Shown one piece after another: positions 53,360 through 62,020 of a stretch of 64,000 bases of DNA. Numbering within the stretch: position 1 is the first letter of the stretch; each line of letters begins with the position of its first letter. The position numbers and the translations under genes are program-made. This DNA comes from Flagellimonas meridianipacifica (GTDB taxonomy: Bacteria > Bacteroidota > Bacteroidia > Flavobacteriales > Flavobacteriaceae). Where the stretch lies: the NCBI RefSeq assembly GCF_003001695.1, contig NZ_PVYX01000001.1, forward strand, positions 2,062,279-2,126,278. The letters are read 5' to 3'. Below the pieces are notes generated by a model. That model saw only the letters and a program-made list of their open reading frames with translations, had not been told where the DNA came from and made no database searches.

Positions 53360-54367
53360 ATGCGAAAAGTTTTAGGGATACTATGCTTGATATCCTTTTT
53401 TGGATGTAAAAACGGTCCAGTGAAAAATCAAAACGTTGGTAATGCTCTGGGCACAACATATTCCATATTGTATATAACCGATGGGCAAGTTGATTTACAA
53501 AAGGAAATCGATTCTGTCTTTCAAGTGGTGAACCAATCGATGTCAACATACATTCCTGACTCAGACATCTCTAAAATCAATAAGGGGGATTCAACCTTGG
53601 TGGTCGACCATATGTTTCAAGAAGTCTTTGAACTCTCAAAACGGATACATGACGTTTCGAACGGGTATTTTGACCCAACTGTAGGTGTTTTGGTGAACGC
53701 ATGGGGGTTTGGTCCTGAAAAGGCGATGGAATTGGATAGTACACGTGTTGATAGTCTGTTGCAATATGTTGGATTTAACAAAGTAGGGTTGACTGATTCC
53801 AATACAATTCGCAAGGAACGAAAAGAAATCTATTTTGATTTCAATGCGGTTGCAAAGGGATATACCATAGATAGATTAGGAGCATTGCTTGAATCTAAGG
53901 GAATTGAAAATTATCTGGTTGAGCTAGGAGGTGAAGTATTGACCCAGGGTACCAATATGATTTCAAAAAAAGAGTGGACGGTGGGTATAGACGACCCTCA
54001 GGCGGAGAATGAAAGAAAATTGAAACGGATAATTCGCTTAAAGGATAGGGCAATGGCCTCATCAGGGAACTATAGAAAGTTTCGTGTTGATTCTGAAACC
54101 GGAGAGAAATATGTGCATACCATCAATCCTAAGACCGGATTCACAAAAAATTCTAAGGTTTTGGCTACCAGTGTTATCGCTAACACCTGTGCAGAAGCAG
54201 ATGCCTTGGCCACAGCTTTTATGGCAATGGATTTGGATGATACCAAGAAGTTACTTTTGATATCGAACATATTAGGAGGTCCTGAGGTCTATGTTGTTTA
54301 TTTGGATAGTGAAGGAAAAACCAAGGAATATATGACCCCAGGGTTTGAGAACTTGGTAGTTAACTGA
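53360..54367 (+). CDS. apbE: FAD:protein FMN transferase
   Basis: 335 residues, a lipoprotein (lipobox FFGCKN, Cys16). Attaches FMN covalently to Thr in NqrB and NqrC, using FAD. Motifs: GNALGTTYSIL, MSTYIPDSDISKINKG, YFDFNAVAKGYTIDRL, LVELGGEVLTQG and HTINPKTGF. It lies downstream of the nqr genes it serves, in the same direction. Its 3' end overlaps the convergent methyltransferase gene by 8 bp. Confidence 0.95.
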   Translation: MRKVLGILCLISFFGCKNGPVKNQNVGNALGTTYSILYITDGQVDLQKEIDSVFQVVNQSMSTYIPDSDISKINKGDSTLVVDHMFQEVFELSKRIHDVSNGYFDPTVGVLVNAWGFGPEKAMELDSTRVDSLLQYVGFNKVGLTDSNTIRKERKEIYFDFNAVAKGYTIDRLGALLESKGIENYLVELGGEVLTQGTNMISKKEWTVGIDDPQAENERKLKRIIRLKDRAMASSGNYRKFRVDSETGEKYVHTINPKTGFTKNSKVLATSVIANTCAEADALATAFMAMDLDDTKKLLLISNILGGPEVYVVYLDSEGKTKEYMTPGFENLVVN

Positions 54368-55136
54368 CCATAGGTTTTCTGACAAGCGGAATTATTTCCC
54401 CTTTGGCTAGCCGATATTTTTCCACTTCGTTTTCGGAAAGGTGAGCAGTGTAATCTACTTCTTCCACAATAAAACCAATACTTCTTAATTTGCTGAAATA
54501 ATCCCTGCCATATATACGAACATGGTCATATTGACCAAAGATTCTAGCACGCTCCTTTTTATCTGTGATGCTATCATCTTCAAAAGTAGTTTCCCGTTTC
54601 AAATCCTGTGGAATCTGAAAAATACCCCATCCTCCGGGTTTCATCACTCGATATAGTTCTTGCATGGCCTTGGTGTCATTTGGGATATGCTCCAGTACGT
54701 GATTACATAGAATTACATCATAGCTATCGGAGTCAAAGGGAAGGTTACAAATGTCAGCTTTCACTTCGGCCAAGGGAGAGTTTAAATCTGTGGTGGTGTA
54801 TTCGATGTTTTTAAGCTTTTTAAACCTATTATGAAAAGCCTGTTCTGGAGCAAAATGCAATACCTCTAAATTCTCTTCGAATAAACTGGTCTCTCTCTGT
54901 AAATAAACCCATAACAAACGGTGACGCTCTAAAGAGAGGGTAGAGGGGGAGAGTACGTTTTCCCTTGGACTTTCGTAACCGTAGGGTAGAAATTTTCGAA
55001 AGGACTTTCCATCAATGGGGTCCACGTATTTTGAACCTTTCATAGAGAGTGCAATCAAAGGTCTTACCCAATAGCTCAGTTTGATAAGCCACGGTCTGGG
55101 AATCAGGTTTAGAAAAAACTTAAAGACTTTTGACAC
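54360..55136 (-). CDS. Class I AdoMet-dependent methyltransferase
   Basis: 258 residues. The C-terminal methyltransferase domain has VLHFAPEQAFHNRF, IEYTTTDLNSPLAEVKADICNLPF (in part), DVILCNHVLEHIPNDTKAMQELYRVMKPGGW (in part), typical of Methyltransf_11. The N-terminus is basic and hydrophobic (PRPWLIKLSYWVRPLIALS). Substrate unknown; its cell-surface or lipid target is open. Confidence 0.85.
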   Translation of the reverse strand: MSKVFKFFLNLIPRPWLIKLSYWVRPLIALSMKGSKYVDPIDGKSFRKFLPYGYESPRENVLSPSTLSLERHRLLWVYLQRETSLFEENLEVLHFAPEQAFHNRFKKLKNIEYTTTDLNSPLAEVKADICNLPFDSDSYDVILCNHVLEHIPNDTKAMQELYRVMKPGGWGIFQIPQDLKRETTFEDDSITDKKERARIFGQYDHVRIYGRDYFSKLRSIGFIVEEVDYTAHLSENEVEKYRLAKGEIIPLVRKPMVS

Positions 55137-55177
55137 GAATTACGTCAATTTATAATAGTGCTCTCGAATTTTGAAAT

Positions 55178-55996
55178 CTACAGGATAATAGGTGATTTAC
55201 GAAATTCTTCCTCTTCGTTACTTTCTATACCTAGAGCATCATAGATATATTGAAAGGTAGATAGCAATTCCGGTTTACCATCCACAATGGCCACATCATG
55301 TTCAAAGTGTGCACTGGGTTTACCATCCGCGGTAAGAATGGTCCATCCATCATTTAACTGCTTAATTCTTCTCGTTCCCATGTTTATCATAGGTTCAATG
55401 GCAACCACCATGCCCTCAACGAATTTTTTACCACGCCCCCGTTTTCCATAATTTGGCATTTGAGGATCTTCGTGCAAATCGGTCCCTAAACCGTGTCCTA
55501 CCAATTCTCTCACTACGCCGTAACCATGACTCTCACAATGTTTTTGTATGGCAAACGCAACATCTCCTACCCGGTTACCCACTTTTAACTCCCGAATTCC
55601 TATGTAAAGTGACTCTTTGGTGACTTTGAGTAGTTTTCTGGTCTCCTCGGCAACTTCTCCCACTTCAAAGGTGTAGGCGTGATCACCATAATATCCATTT
55701 TTAAGGGCACCACAGTCAACGGAAATAATGTCTCCGTCCTTTAAAAGTTGATTATTGGGAATGCCATGAACTACTTGGGCATTTGGACTCCAATTCAGCG
55801 TATTTGGAAAATCGTACATACCTAAGAATCCAGGTTCCGCTCCTTGTTCACGGATAAATTCTTCGGCAAGTCTATCCAACTTTAATGGGTTTGCTCCAGG
55901 TTTTATTTCAGAAGCGAGCATCCCTAAAGTTCGGGAAACAACAAGGGCGCTTTCGCGCATCATCTCAATCTGCTCTGGAGTTTTGATTTTTATCAT
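55178..55996 (-). CDS. map: Type I methionine aminopeptidase
   Basis: 272 residues. Removes the initiator Met from new proteins, a metal-dependent enzyme. All five ligands are visible: D in SVDCGALKNG, D in YYGDHAYTF, H in GHGLGTDLHEDP, E in IEPMI and E in HFEHDVAI. A TATCTTTG box ends five bases before the ATG, so the transcript is likely leaderless or nearly so. Confidence 0.97.
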   Translation of the reverse strand: MIKIKTPEQIEMMRESALVVSRTLGMLASEIKPGANPLKLDRLAEEFIREQGAEPGFLGMYDFPNTLNWSPNAQVVHGIPNNQLLKDGDIISVDCGALKNGYYGDHAYTFEVGEVAEETRKLLKVTKESLYIGIRELKVGNRVGDVAFAIQKHCESHGYGVVRELVGHGLGTDLHEDPQMPNYGKRGRGKKFVEGMVVAIEPMINMGTRRIKQLNDGWTILTADGKPSAHFEHDVAIVDGKPELLSTFQYIYDALGIESNEEEEFRKSPIIL

Positions 55997-56001
55997 GCCT
56001 G

Positions 56002-56009
56002 CAAAGATA
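56002..56009 (-). promoter_or_regulatory. Candidate -7 box immediately before map
   Basis: TATCTTTG on the minus strand, with only 5 bp (CAGGC) between its end and the ATG at 55996. This is an exact TAnnTTTG match and implies a leaderless message if used. Confidence 0.5.
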
Positions 56010-56068
56010 GGTTGAAATGAATTAACTACATCTTAGGATGAATCCAATCAGTAAATACCAAAGCGTCG

Positions 56069-57589
56069 TTAAACCAATGATTCTTGAGTCATAAGTTTTG
56101 GCTTTTCAACTCCCATTAGCGAAAGAATAGTAGGAGCAATATCACCAAGCACTCCATCCTTTATCGATTTAATGTCGTTATCAACAATTATCAAGGGCAC
56201 AGGATTGGTTGTATGTGCGGTATTAGGGCTTCCATCTGGATTCACCATAGTGTCACAGTTACCGTGATCTGCAATAACAATGGTGGTATATCCATTATCC
56301 AATCCGGTTGAAATGACATCTTTTGCGCAAGTGTCTACAGTTTCACAAGCTTTTACTGCAGCTTCCATTATTCCAGTATGCCCTACCATATCTGGGTTGG
56401 CAAAGTTTAAGCATACAAAATCAGCTTCTCCCTTTTGGAGTTCAGGAACAATGGCATCCCTAATGTCAAATGCGCTCATTTCCGGTTTTAAGTCGTAGGT
56501 TGCCACTTTTGGTGAAGGACAAAGAATTCTACTTTCCCCTTCAAAAGGTTCCTCACGACCACCATTAAAAAAGAAAGTGACATGTGGATACTTTTCGGTT
56601 TCCGCAATTCGGATTTGTTTTTTGTTGGCCTTGGCCAAAACCTCTCCCAAAGTCTCACGTATATTTTCCTTATCATAAATAACATGAATCCCCTCAAAAG
56701 AATCATCATAGTTGGTCATGGTGACGTAATGAAGATTCAATTTTTTCATATTGTATTCCGTGAAGTCTTGCTGACTTAACACTTGGGTAAGCTCTCTTCC
56801 TCTGTCCGTTCTAAAGTTGAAGAAGACTACCACGTCACCTTCCGCTATTTTTGTTATGGCATGCCCGGTTTCATTAATGGCAAATATGGGTTCGATAAAT
56901 TCGTCTGTAACTCCGGCATCGTAACTATCCTGCATACTCTGGACAATGTTGGAACTTGGTTTTCCCTCTCCATTAACAACCAAATCGTAAGCTTTTTTGA
57001 CCCTTTCCCAACGTTTGTCCCTATCCATGGCATAGTATCTACCAATAACAGAGGATACTTGAGTTTTTTTACCACTACAGAAATTAATCAATTCTTCTAA
57101 AAATCCCTTTCCACTTTTAGGGTCTACATCTCTTCCGTCCGTAAAAGCATGAACAAAAGCCTTGCCTGAGCCCTGGGCTCCTTCAAAAGCAGAAATCAAA
57201 GCTTTTAAGTGATCTATATGGCTATGAACACCACCGTCGCTGACAAGACCTAAAAAATGAACATTTTTATTGTTTTTACTGGCATAGGCAAAAGCATCTG
57301 ACAGAACTCTTTCGTCCTTTATGGTATTTTCTTGTACTGCTTTGTTGATTTTGGCCAAATCCTGATATACAATCCTACCTGCTCCAAGATTCATGTGGCC
57401 AACTTCACTATTGCCCATTTGTCCTTCTGGAAGTCCCACATTCATCCCATCGGTTAGAAGGTTCGCGTTAGGATACTTTTTGTAAAGTGAATCAACAAAG
57501 GGGGTATTGGCTTGTTCAATAGCCGAAACCTTTGGGTCTGGAGATTTTCCCCATCCGTCCAAAATCATAAGAATGACTTTCTTGTCCAT
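56069..57589 (-). CDS. gpmI: 2,3-bisphosphoglycerate-independent phosphoglycerate mutase
   Basis: 506 residues, the usual length. Interconverts 3- and 2-phosphoglycerate, with Mn. Motifs: KVILMILDGWGKSP (metal Asp), QMGNSEVGHMNLGAGR (nucleophile Ser), HAFTDGRDVDPKSG and VIADHGNCDTM. A TATTTTTG box is upstream at 57607. Confidence 0.97.
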   Translation of the reverse strand: MDKKVILMILDGWGKSPDPKVSAIEQANTPFVDSLYKKYPNANLLTDGMNVGLPEGQMGNSEVGHMNLGAGRIVYQDLAKINKAVQENTIKDERVLSDAFAYASKNNKNVHFLGLVSDGGVHSHIDHLKALISAFEGAQGSGKAFVHAFTDGRDVDPKSGKGFLEELINFCSGKKTQVSSVIGRYYAMDRDKRWERVKKAYDLVVNGEGKPSSNIVQSMQDSYDAGVTDEFIEPIFAINETGHAITKIAEGDVVVFFNFRTDRGRELTQVLSQQDFTEYNMKKLNLHYVTMTNYDDSFEGIHVIYDKENIRETLGEVLAKANKKQIRIAETEKYPHVTFFFNGGREEPFEGESRILCPSPKVATYDLKPEMSAFDIRDAIVPELQKGEADFVCLNFANPDMVGHTGIMEAAVKACETVDTCAKDVISTGLDNGYTTIVIADHGNCDTMVNPDGSPNTAHTTNPVPLIIVDNDIKSIKDGVLGDIAPTILSLMGVEKPKLMTQESLV

Positions 57590-57606
57590 AGTGAAAAATT
57601 GAAATT

Positions 57607-57614
57607 CAAAAATA
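57607..57614 (-). promoter_or_regulatory. Candidate -7 box of the gpmI promoter
   Basis: TATTTTTG on the minus strand, 17 bp before the gpmI ATG; exact TAnnTTTG match. Confidence 0.5.
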
Positions 57615-57700
57615 GGATGATTTAGTTGGATGCCCTAGCGTTTTTGAAGGTTTTAAACTTGTGATTTTTACATTTTTTCGACCAAAAAACTGCAAACTTT

Positions 57701-57750
57701 GTTAAAATTTGGTTATAGAAGTGTTAATCGTGTAACATTTGGAGATAGAA
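57701..57750 (+). promoter_or_regulatory. 30-bp-period direct repeat upstream of the ankyrin gene
   Basis: 57701-57720 and 57731-57750 agree at 15 of 20 positions, sharing TAA, ATTTGG and ATAGAA, with an exact 30-bp period (about three helical turns). The pair lies 50-99 bp upstream of the ATG at 57800 and is a candidate operator for a repressor or activator not identified here. Confidence 0.4.
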
Positions 57751-57799
57751 CGAGTCTATCATGATATAAAACTTATTTATAATCAAAAATTTATTCATC

Positions 57800-58186
57800 A
57801 TGAAAAAAACAATCCTAACAGTGACTGCAGCATGTCTATTATTGGTAGCTGGCGTAAGCGCAAACGAAACTTCTTTCCCAACGGTAGAAGTAGAAACCTC
57901 AATCTCTTATGAGATTAGCTCTTTTTGTATGGCCATCGTCAAAGGGGACATTGACACTGTTAAAAAATTAATTGAGCTTGGAGAAGATGTGAACAGAAAG
58001 TCTATGGGCATGACGCCATTGCACTACGCTGCCCGTTACAATCGTGCAGAGATTGCTGAAGTTCTTTTGGCGAATGGAGCAAATGCAAAAAAAAGATGTG
58101 ATAAAGGATATACGGCACAAAAATATGCCGAGCTTTCTGGAGCCATGGAGGCTTTGGAAGTAATAAATTCTGCTGTGAAAAAATAG
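57800..58186 (+). CDS. Secreted ankyrin-repeat protein
   Basis: 128 residues with signal peptide MKKTILTVTAACLLLVAGVSA (about 21 residues). Then about three ankyrin units: VKGDIDTVKKLIELGEDVNRK, GMTPLHYAARYNRAEIAEVLL and GYTAQKYAELSGAMEALEV (each quoted in part). Ankyrins bind partner proteins; a secreted short one suggests a periplasmic partner, not identified. Followed by a strong terminator. Confidence 0.85.
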   Translation: MKKTILTVTAACLLLVAGVSANETSFPTVEVETSISYEISSFCMAIVKGDIDTVKKLIELGEDVNRKSMGMTPLHYAARYNRAEIAEVLLANGANAKKRCDKGYTAQKYAELSGAMEALEVINSAVKK

Positions 58187-58210
58187 AAAGGAGTTTATTC
58201 GTCCAATTAA

Positions 58211-58238
58211 AAAAGCCCTTGCAATTGCAAGGGCTTTT
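58211..58238. terminator. Bidirectional terminator
   Basis: A perfect 28-bp palindrome AAAAGCCCTTGCAA / TTGCAAGGGCTTTT with T-rich flanks on both strands, between the ankyrin gene (plus) and the DUF6747 gene (minus); it can serve both. Confidence 0.85.
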
Positions 58239-58279
58239 CTTTTTCAAATGTATAGTGTTCTTGTAAAAGAGTAGTTCTC

Positions 58280-58447
58280 TTAAAACTCAAAGCCAGTAAA
58301 GGCCCTGTACAAAAAAGCATAAAGTGCCATTCCTATAAGAATGGCGCAAAAAATTGAATACGCCTTTAAAAACAACACCAAGTAGCTTGGTTTGCAATCG
58401 TCAAAGGCTTCTTGATAAAGCGACTTAAAATGTAATAGTGTTCCCAT
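58280..58447 (-). CDS. DUF6747-family small membrane protein
   Basis: 55 residues, reading MGTLLHFKSLYQEAFDDCKPSY, LVLFLKAYSIFCAILIGMALY, AFLYRAFTGFEF. An amphipathic N-terminus followed by one transmembrane helix at about 22-46 and the terminal YRAFTGFEF match what I know of DUF6747, a small Flavobacteriia family of unknown function. A start ATG at 58447 and stop at 58280 are clean, and the downstream terminator supports a real transcript. Confidence 0.75.
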   Translation of the reverse strand: MGTLLHFKSLYQEAFDDCKPSYLVLFLKAYSIFCAILIGMALYAFLYRAFTGFEF

Positions 58448-58563
58448 CTGTTCTCGTATTAGGGTAGCACAAACGGGTTGAAGAAAAGAGTAATTGATTT
58501 GGGGTTACTCAAAGGTAATGAAAACTAAACAATCCTATTTTTTAATCGATGAATGTGCAAATT

Positions 58564-59328
58564 CTATCGACCTGAATATTTTTTGATAGCTTCTCTGATT
58601 TTTTCAATCCTATTTTCTGGGTCAGGGTGCGTGCTTTGGAACTCTGGAACTCGATTGGGGCCGGCAGCTCTTTTTAGAATTTGCATCACCTTTATCATTT
58701 CATTTGGGTCGTATCCAGATTGAATCATTAAAAGCACCCCAAGTTCGTCGCTCTCCAGCTCATCGCCCCTTCCATTCTTAAGTAGGGTATTTTGCCCTAT
58801 TCCACTTACCAATCCGCCCATATCGCCACCAACACTAGCTCCCATGGTCAAGGTTTGCCAAAAACTACTTTCGGCAATACGTTCGGCAGAATGCCTACCG
58901 ATTACATGACCAATTTCATGCCCCAAAACTCCGGCCAGTTGAGATTCGTTCAATTGAGAAAAAAGGGCATAGGTAATAAAACATTGTCCTCCTGGAAGGG
59001 CAAAGGCATTGATTGTTCTATCATCTGCAAGCAAATGAAATTGAAATTCATAGGGAGTCTCACGAGCTATACTATTTTGGACCAAACGATGGCCAACAGC
59101 ATCAACCAGAGATTGCATACGTTCATCCGGATAGAGCCCTCCATGTTGTTGGGCCATTTCTGGAGCACTTTGGAGACCAATGGCAATCTCCTGCTCTGCG
59201 GTTATGTTTATATTTTGTACCCTGCCTGTATATGGATTTTCTTCTTGGTTGCTACAGCGTTGAATAAAGGCAAAGACCACAATTGCCAATCCAATAAGTA
59301 TTCGGATTTTCCAACTTCCTCTTCTCAT
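58564..59328 (-). CDS. M48-family metallopeptidase
   Basis: 254 residues with an N-terminal anchor or signal (about 9-25, with a Cys at 25) and the M48 zinc motif in LAGVLGHEIGHVIGRHSAERI, plus the third ligand in DELESDELGVLLM and TINAFALPGGQCFITYALF. Resembles BepA/LoiP-like periplasmic proteases that assist outer-membrane protein quality control. 41 bp from the M15 peptidase. Confidence 0.9.
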   Translation of the reverse strand: MRRGSWKIRILIGLAIVVFAFIQRCSNQEENPYTGRVQNINITAEQEIAIGLQSAPEMAQQHGGLYPDERMQSLVDAVGHRLVQNSIARETPYEFQFHLLADDRTINAFALPGGQCFITYALFSQLNESQLAGVLGHEIGHVIGRHSAERIAESSFWQTLTMGASVGGDMGGLVSGIGQNTLLKNGRGDELESDELGVLLMIQSGYDPNEMIKVMQILKRAAGPNRVPEFQSTHPDPENRIEKIREAIKKYSGR

Positions 59329-59368
59329 GGTGTTAGTGTTATAGTGAAAGGAAGATACGAAAAATAGG

Positions 59369-60106
59369 TTATAACAGCTTGGGATTAATATCCAGAATGT
59401 TATCCCTAATGTATGATTTTAAGAAACCCAAGGTGAAATGTTCAGAACCAATAAATTCCTCATTTTGAAGTAGTTTCACAATATTTTTCTTTCGGAAAGC
59501 GGTCAACATTGGAATGGAAATTGGCGCATAGCTATAGTGCCAAGGTTCATATTTGAAGCCTCTTCGTTTGGGTTCGTCCGTGTAAACCAAGTAGAAACCA
59601 AAACTCTCGGAATGCTCGTCCAGCCATTTTTTTAAACCTTCAAAAGGTCCCCCGCTTTCAAACTTTTCAGGAACTAAGACACCGCCATTGGTTTTTGGAT
59701 ATCCATCAATAATATCTATGTCAGTACCCCAATGATGTCTACTGGTTCCAGGTATTGTAGAATATTCAATGATTTTGTCGATGGCATTCAATGGAGACAT
59801 ACCATCGTCTTCCGTGTATCGAATAAATTTTCTTTCCCAAATGCTTTCTTGCCTGTAAAAATCGCGAAAGCTAGAAACCATTTTAATGTTAAAACCATCT
59901 TGATAGGCCGCTTTTTTCATTTCTACAAAAGCGTCATGGGCTTCCTCCCTCAGATTTATGTCCTTACCAAATAGGGGAATATCTTCTTTACCCATTAATT
60001 CTGAAATGGTGTATTCGGAACTATTTTGATTGGCTGGAAGAGCAAAAGGAAAGGACAGGGCCGTACTGGCAGCAACGGTTGTTTTAACGAAAGATCTTCT
60101 TTTCAT
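59369..60106 (-). CDS. M15-family D-alanyl-D-alanine carboxypeptidase-like peptidase
   Basis: I start at 60106, giving MKRRSFVKTTVAASTALSFP, a Tat-like signal with the twin Arg. 245 residues. VanY-like M15 motifs: SSFRDFYRQESIW, SRHHWGTDIDI (zinc His and Asp), and EPWHYSYAP (zinc His and catalytic Glu). Probably trims peptidoglycan stem peptides in the periplasm. Confidence 0.85.
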   Translation of the reverse strand: MKRRSFVKTTVAASTALSFPFALPANQNSSEYTISELMGKEDIPLFGKDINLREEAHDAFVEMKKAAYQDGFNIKMVSSFRDFYRQESIWERKFIRYTEDDGMSPLNAIDKIIEYSTIPGTSRHHWGTDIDIIDGYPKTNGGVLVPEKFESGGPFEGLKKWLDEHSESFGFYLVYTDEPKRRGFKYEPWHYSYAPISIPMLTAFRKKNIVKLLQNEEFIGSEHFTLGFLKSYIRDNILDINPKLL

Positions 60107-60178
60107 AAATGATTGACGAATTTGCAGCAAGTTAAGAAGTATTTCGAAGTCTACACACGGGAAGCAGTCCTATATCTA

Positions 60179-61360
60179 TTATTGAGAATCTGAGATATAA
60201 AGGTACCCTTGAAATTTCTCTCTTGTATCGTTTACGGTAAGTACGTAAAAATATACCCCTGCCGATAAACCGGAGTTCCTACTGATTACAGCATTTCTGT
60301 TTGAGCGTCCGTTAAATTCATTGGCATAATTCAATTTGGAATATACCAATACGCCATATCTATTATAAATATTCAAAATATTGTTGGGTACTGTTTCTAT
60401 ACCTTCTATCAACAAGAAATCGTTGACCCCATCCCCATTTGGCGTCAAAAAATAATTATCTAATTCTAAAACTGAGAAAGGTTCCAAAAGTTCATCTGTG
60501 CCACCGAGTGTGATTATTTCATAATCACTTGGCAAAAAGGTGTTAGACGTAATGCTTCCGTTGTTTAAATTACCGTTTACTCCAGTATTACCGAGACTTT
60601 CCCATTGATTGGATTCTCTGTTCCAACCCACAACCATTACATTTTCGGTACTTTCAGCTAACAAAGAAATATTGCTTTGCGAATCCCATGTTAAGGTAAC
60701 CACTGAGGGTTCACTGCCCTCCAATGTCCAAAACTCAAAGTTGCTTATTTGAAGATCATCTGTTGCAACAATATCTGTGTCAAAAAATTCACTCAACGAA
60801 ATTGGAGCATTGGGGTCTTCAAAAAAATAGGCACACCGAACCAAACTATTTACACTATTGGAAGTCACAGTTAGATGACGTATTCTGTTTCCCTCACCTA
60901 CAGGAAAAGTAATCAGCGATTTATTACTAGCTCCAGCATATCCATTGATATGGTTTTCATCTCCAGTACCGGTAAAGAAGGCATCATTGATAAAATTGAG
61001 GTAGTTGTTCAAGGTATTCTTTTCCGTCAAGATATTGCCAGAGATGAAGTTGGCATTATTGGTGACCCCAACCCAAGTTTCCAATTGTAACCCATTATCA
61101 GCAAAGATTTCCAAGTCATTGAATACAGGATTCGAATTTCCAGAAATAGTTAATCTTGAGTCACTATAAAAACCGGTTAAACCTCTGTTATTTACAAAAA
61201 AGCCATCATCTATCAGGTTTAAATGGAAACCCACGGACGCCTCAGAGTGAAATTGTAATGAACCAAAATTATGAAATGCCTGTTGGGCATTTGCGGACGA
61301 CCCCAAAATGAGCAGAATAGGGATTATACTATTTCTTGATATGGACTTTTTCAAACTCAT
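60179..61360 (-). CDS. Surface protein with T9SS type B (CHU_C) sorting domain
   Basis: 393 residues with a signal peptide (about 1-25, ending NAQQ). The C-terminus has the CHU_C/gliding-motility domain: NYFLTPNGDGVNDFLLIEG, ILNIYNRYGVLVY and GVYFYVLTVND, the signal for type IX secretion. The rest is beta-rich adhesin-like (SLVRCAYFFEDPN, FWTLEGSEPSVVTLTWDS). It is the last gene of the operon beginning with the collagen-like protein and follows the gene at 61363 by 2 bp. Confidence 0.88.
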   Translation of the reverse strand: MSLKKSISRNSIIPILLILGSSANAQQAFHNFGSLQFHSEASVGFHLNLIDDGFFVNNRGLTGFYSDSRLTISGNSNPVFNDLEIFADNGLQLETWVGVTNNANFISGNILTEKNTLNNYLNFINDAFFTGTGDENHINGYAGASNKSLITFPVGEGNRIRHLTVTSNSVNSLVRCAYFFEDPNAPISLSEFFDTDIVATDDLQISNFEFWTLEGSEPSVVTLTWDSQSNISLLAESTENVMVVGWNRESNQWESLGNTGVNGNLNNGSITSNTFLPSDYEIITLGGTDELLEPFSVLELDNYFLTPNGDGVNDFLLIEGIETVPNNILNIYNRYGVLVYSKLNYANEFNGRSNRNAVISRNSGLSAGVYFYVLTVNDTREKFQGYLYISDSQ

Positions 61361-61362
61361 CT

Positions 61363-62016
61363 TTACCTGTAGGCTTGATAAATAACGACTATTCCATCAG
61401 CAAAACTATCTGTGTTTAGGGTGAAACCGTCAGAATTAAAACTTGTAACGGTAGCTGAGGTGACGCCCAGATTATCTCCATTTTGATTACCATAGCGTAG
61501 ACCTATACAATGGGAGTTTGATGCAAAACGAGAAATATCATTAATGGAGTTTCCGTGGCCACCAACATAAATCACCTGTTCTGTAATACTGCTGGCATCA
61601 TTTCGCGCAAATCCTGTCATAGAGCCGAAGGAATTGGCAATTCCCCGTTCGTTGTTTCGAACAGAATTATCTGAATTTAGACTGAAACTTTCAACATTGG
61701 CATAGGCTGCAAAAGTTACATAGCTAGGCTCAAAAGGAATACCGGTTATATTCTGATTTCCGCTTCCTGTTATTTGAAAAGTTCCCACATAACTGTTGGA
61801 AATGTTAGGTACCTCTACCCAGCCAGAGTTACTGTAGAAATGTATGCTTCTGGTTGTTGTATTGTAAACTAATGACCCTTCAATAGGATTTGAAATGGCG
61901 TTCATTTCTGTTCCACTGACGTTGTGAATACCCACTAAATCACCTGCGGTTACCTGTGCTTTTAAAAAAGAAGCCCAAAGTAAAACAACAACTAAAAGAG
62001 TTTTTTTAAATATCAT
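61363..62016 (-). CDS. Secreted protein, hypothetical
   Basis: I use the ATG at 62016 (MIFKKTLLVVVLLWASFLKAQ), which gives a proper signal peptide; a longer frame from 62088 adds unlikely residues. 217 residues. Contains NPIEGSLVYNTTTRSIHFYSNSGWVEVPNI, in part, a short module common at the N-terminal end of Bacteroidota collagen-like surface proteins, and a beta-rich domain. 4 bp after the collagen-like gene. No sorting domain. Confidence 0.7.
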   Translation of the reverse strand: MIFKKTLLVVVLLWASFLKAQVTAGDLVGIHNVSGTEMNAISNPIEGSLVYNTTTRSIHFYSNSGWVEVPNISNSYVGTFQITGSGNQNITGIPFEPSYVTFAAYANVESFSLNSDNSVRNNERGIANSFGSMTGFARNDASSITEQVIYVGGHGNSINDISRFASNSHCIGLRYGNQNGDNLGVTSATVTSFNSDGFTLNTDSFADGIVVIYQAYR

Positions 62017-62020
62017 AAAT

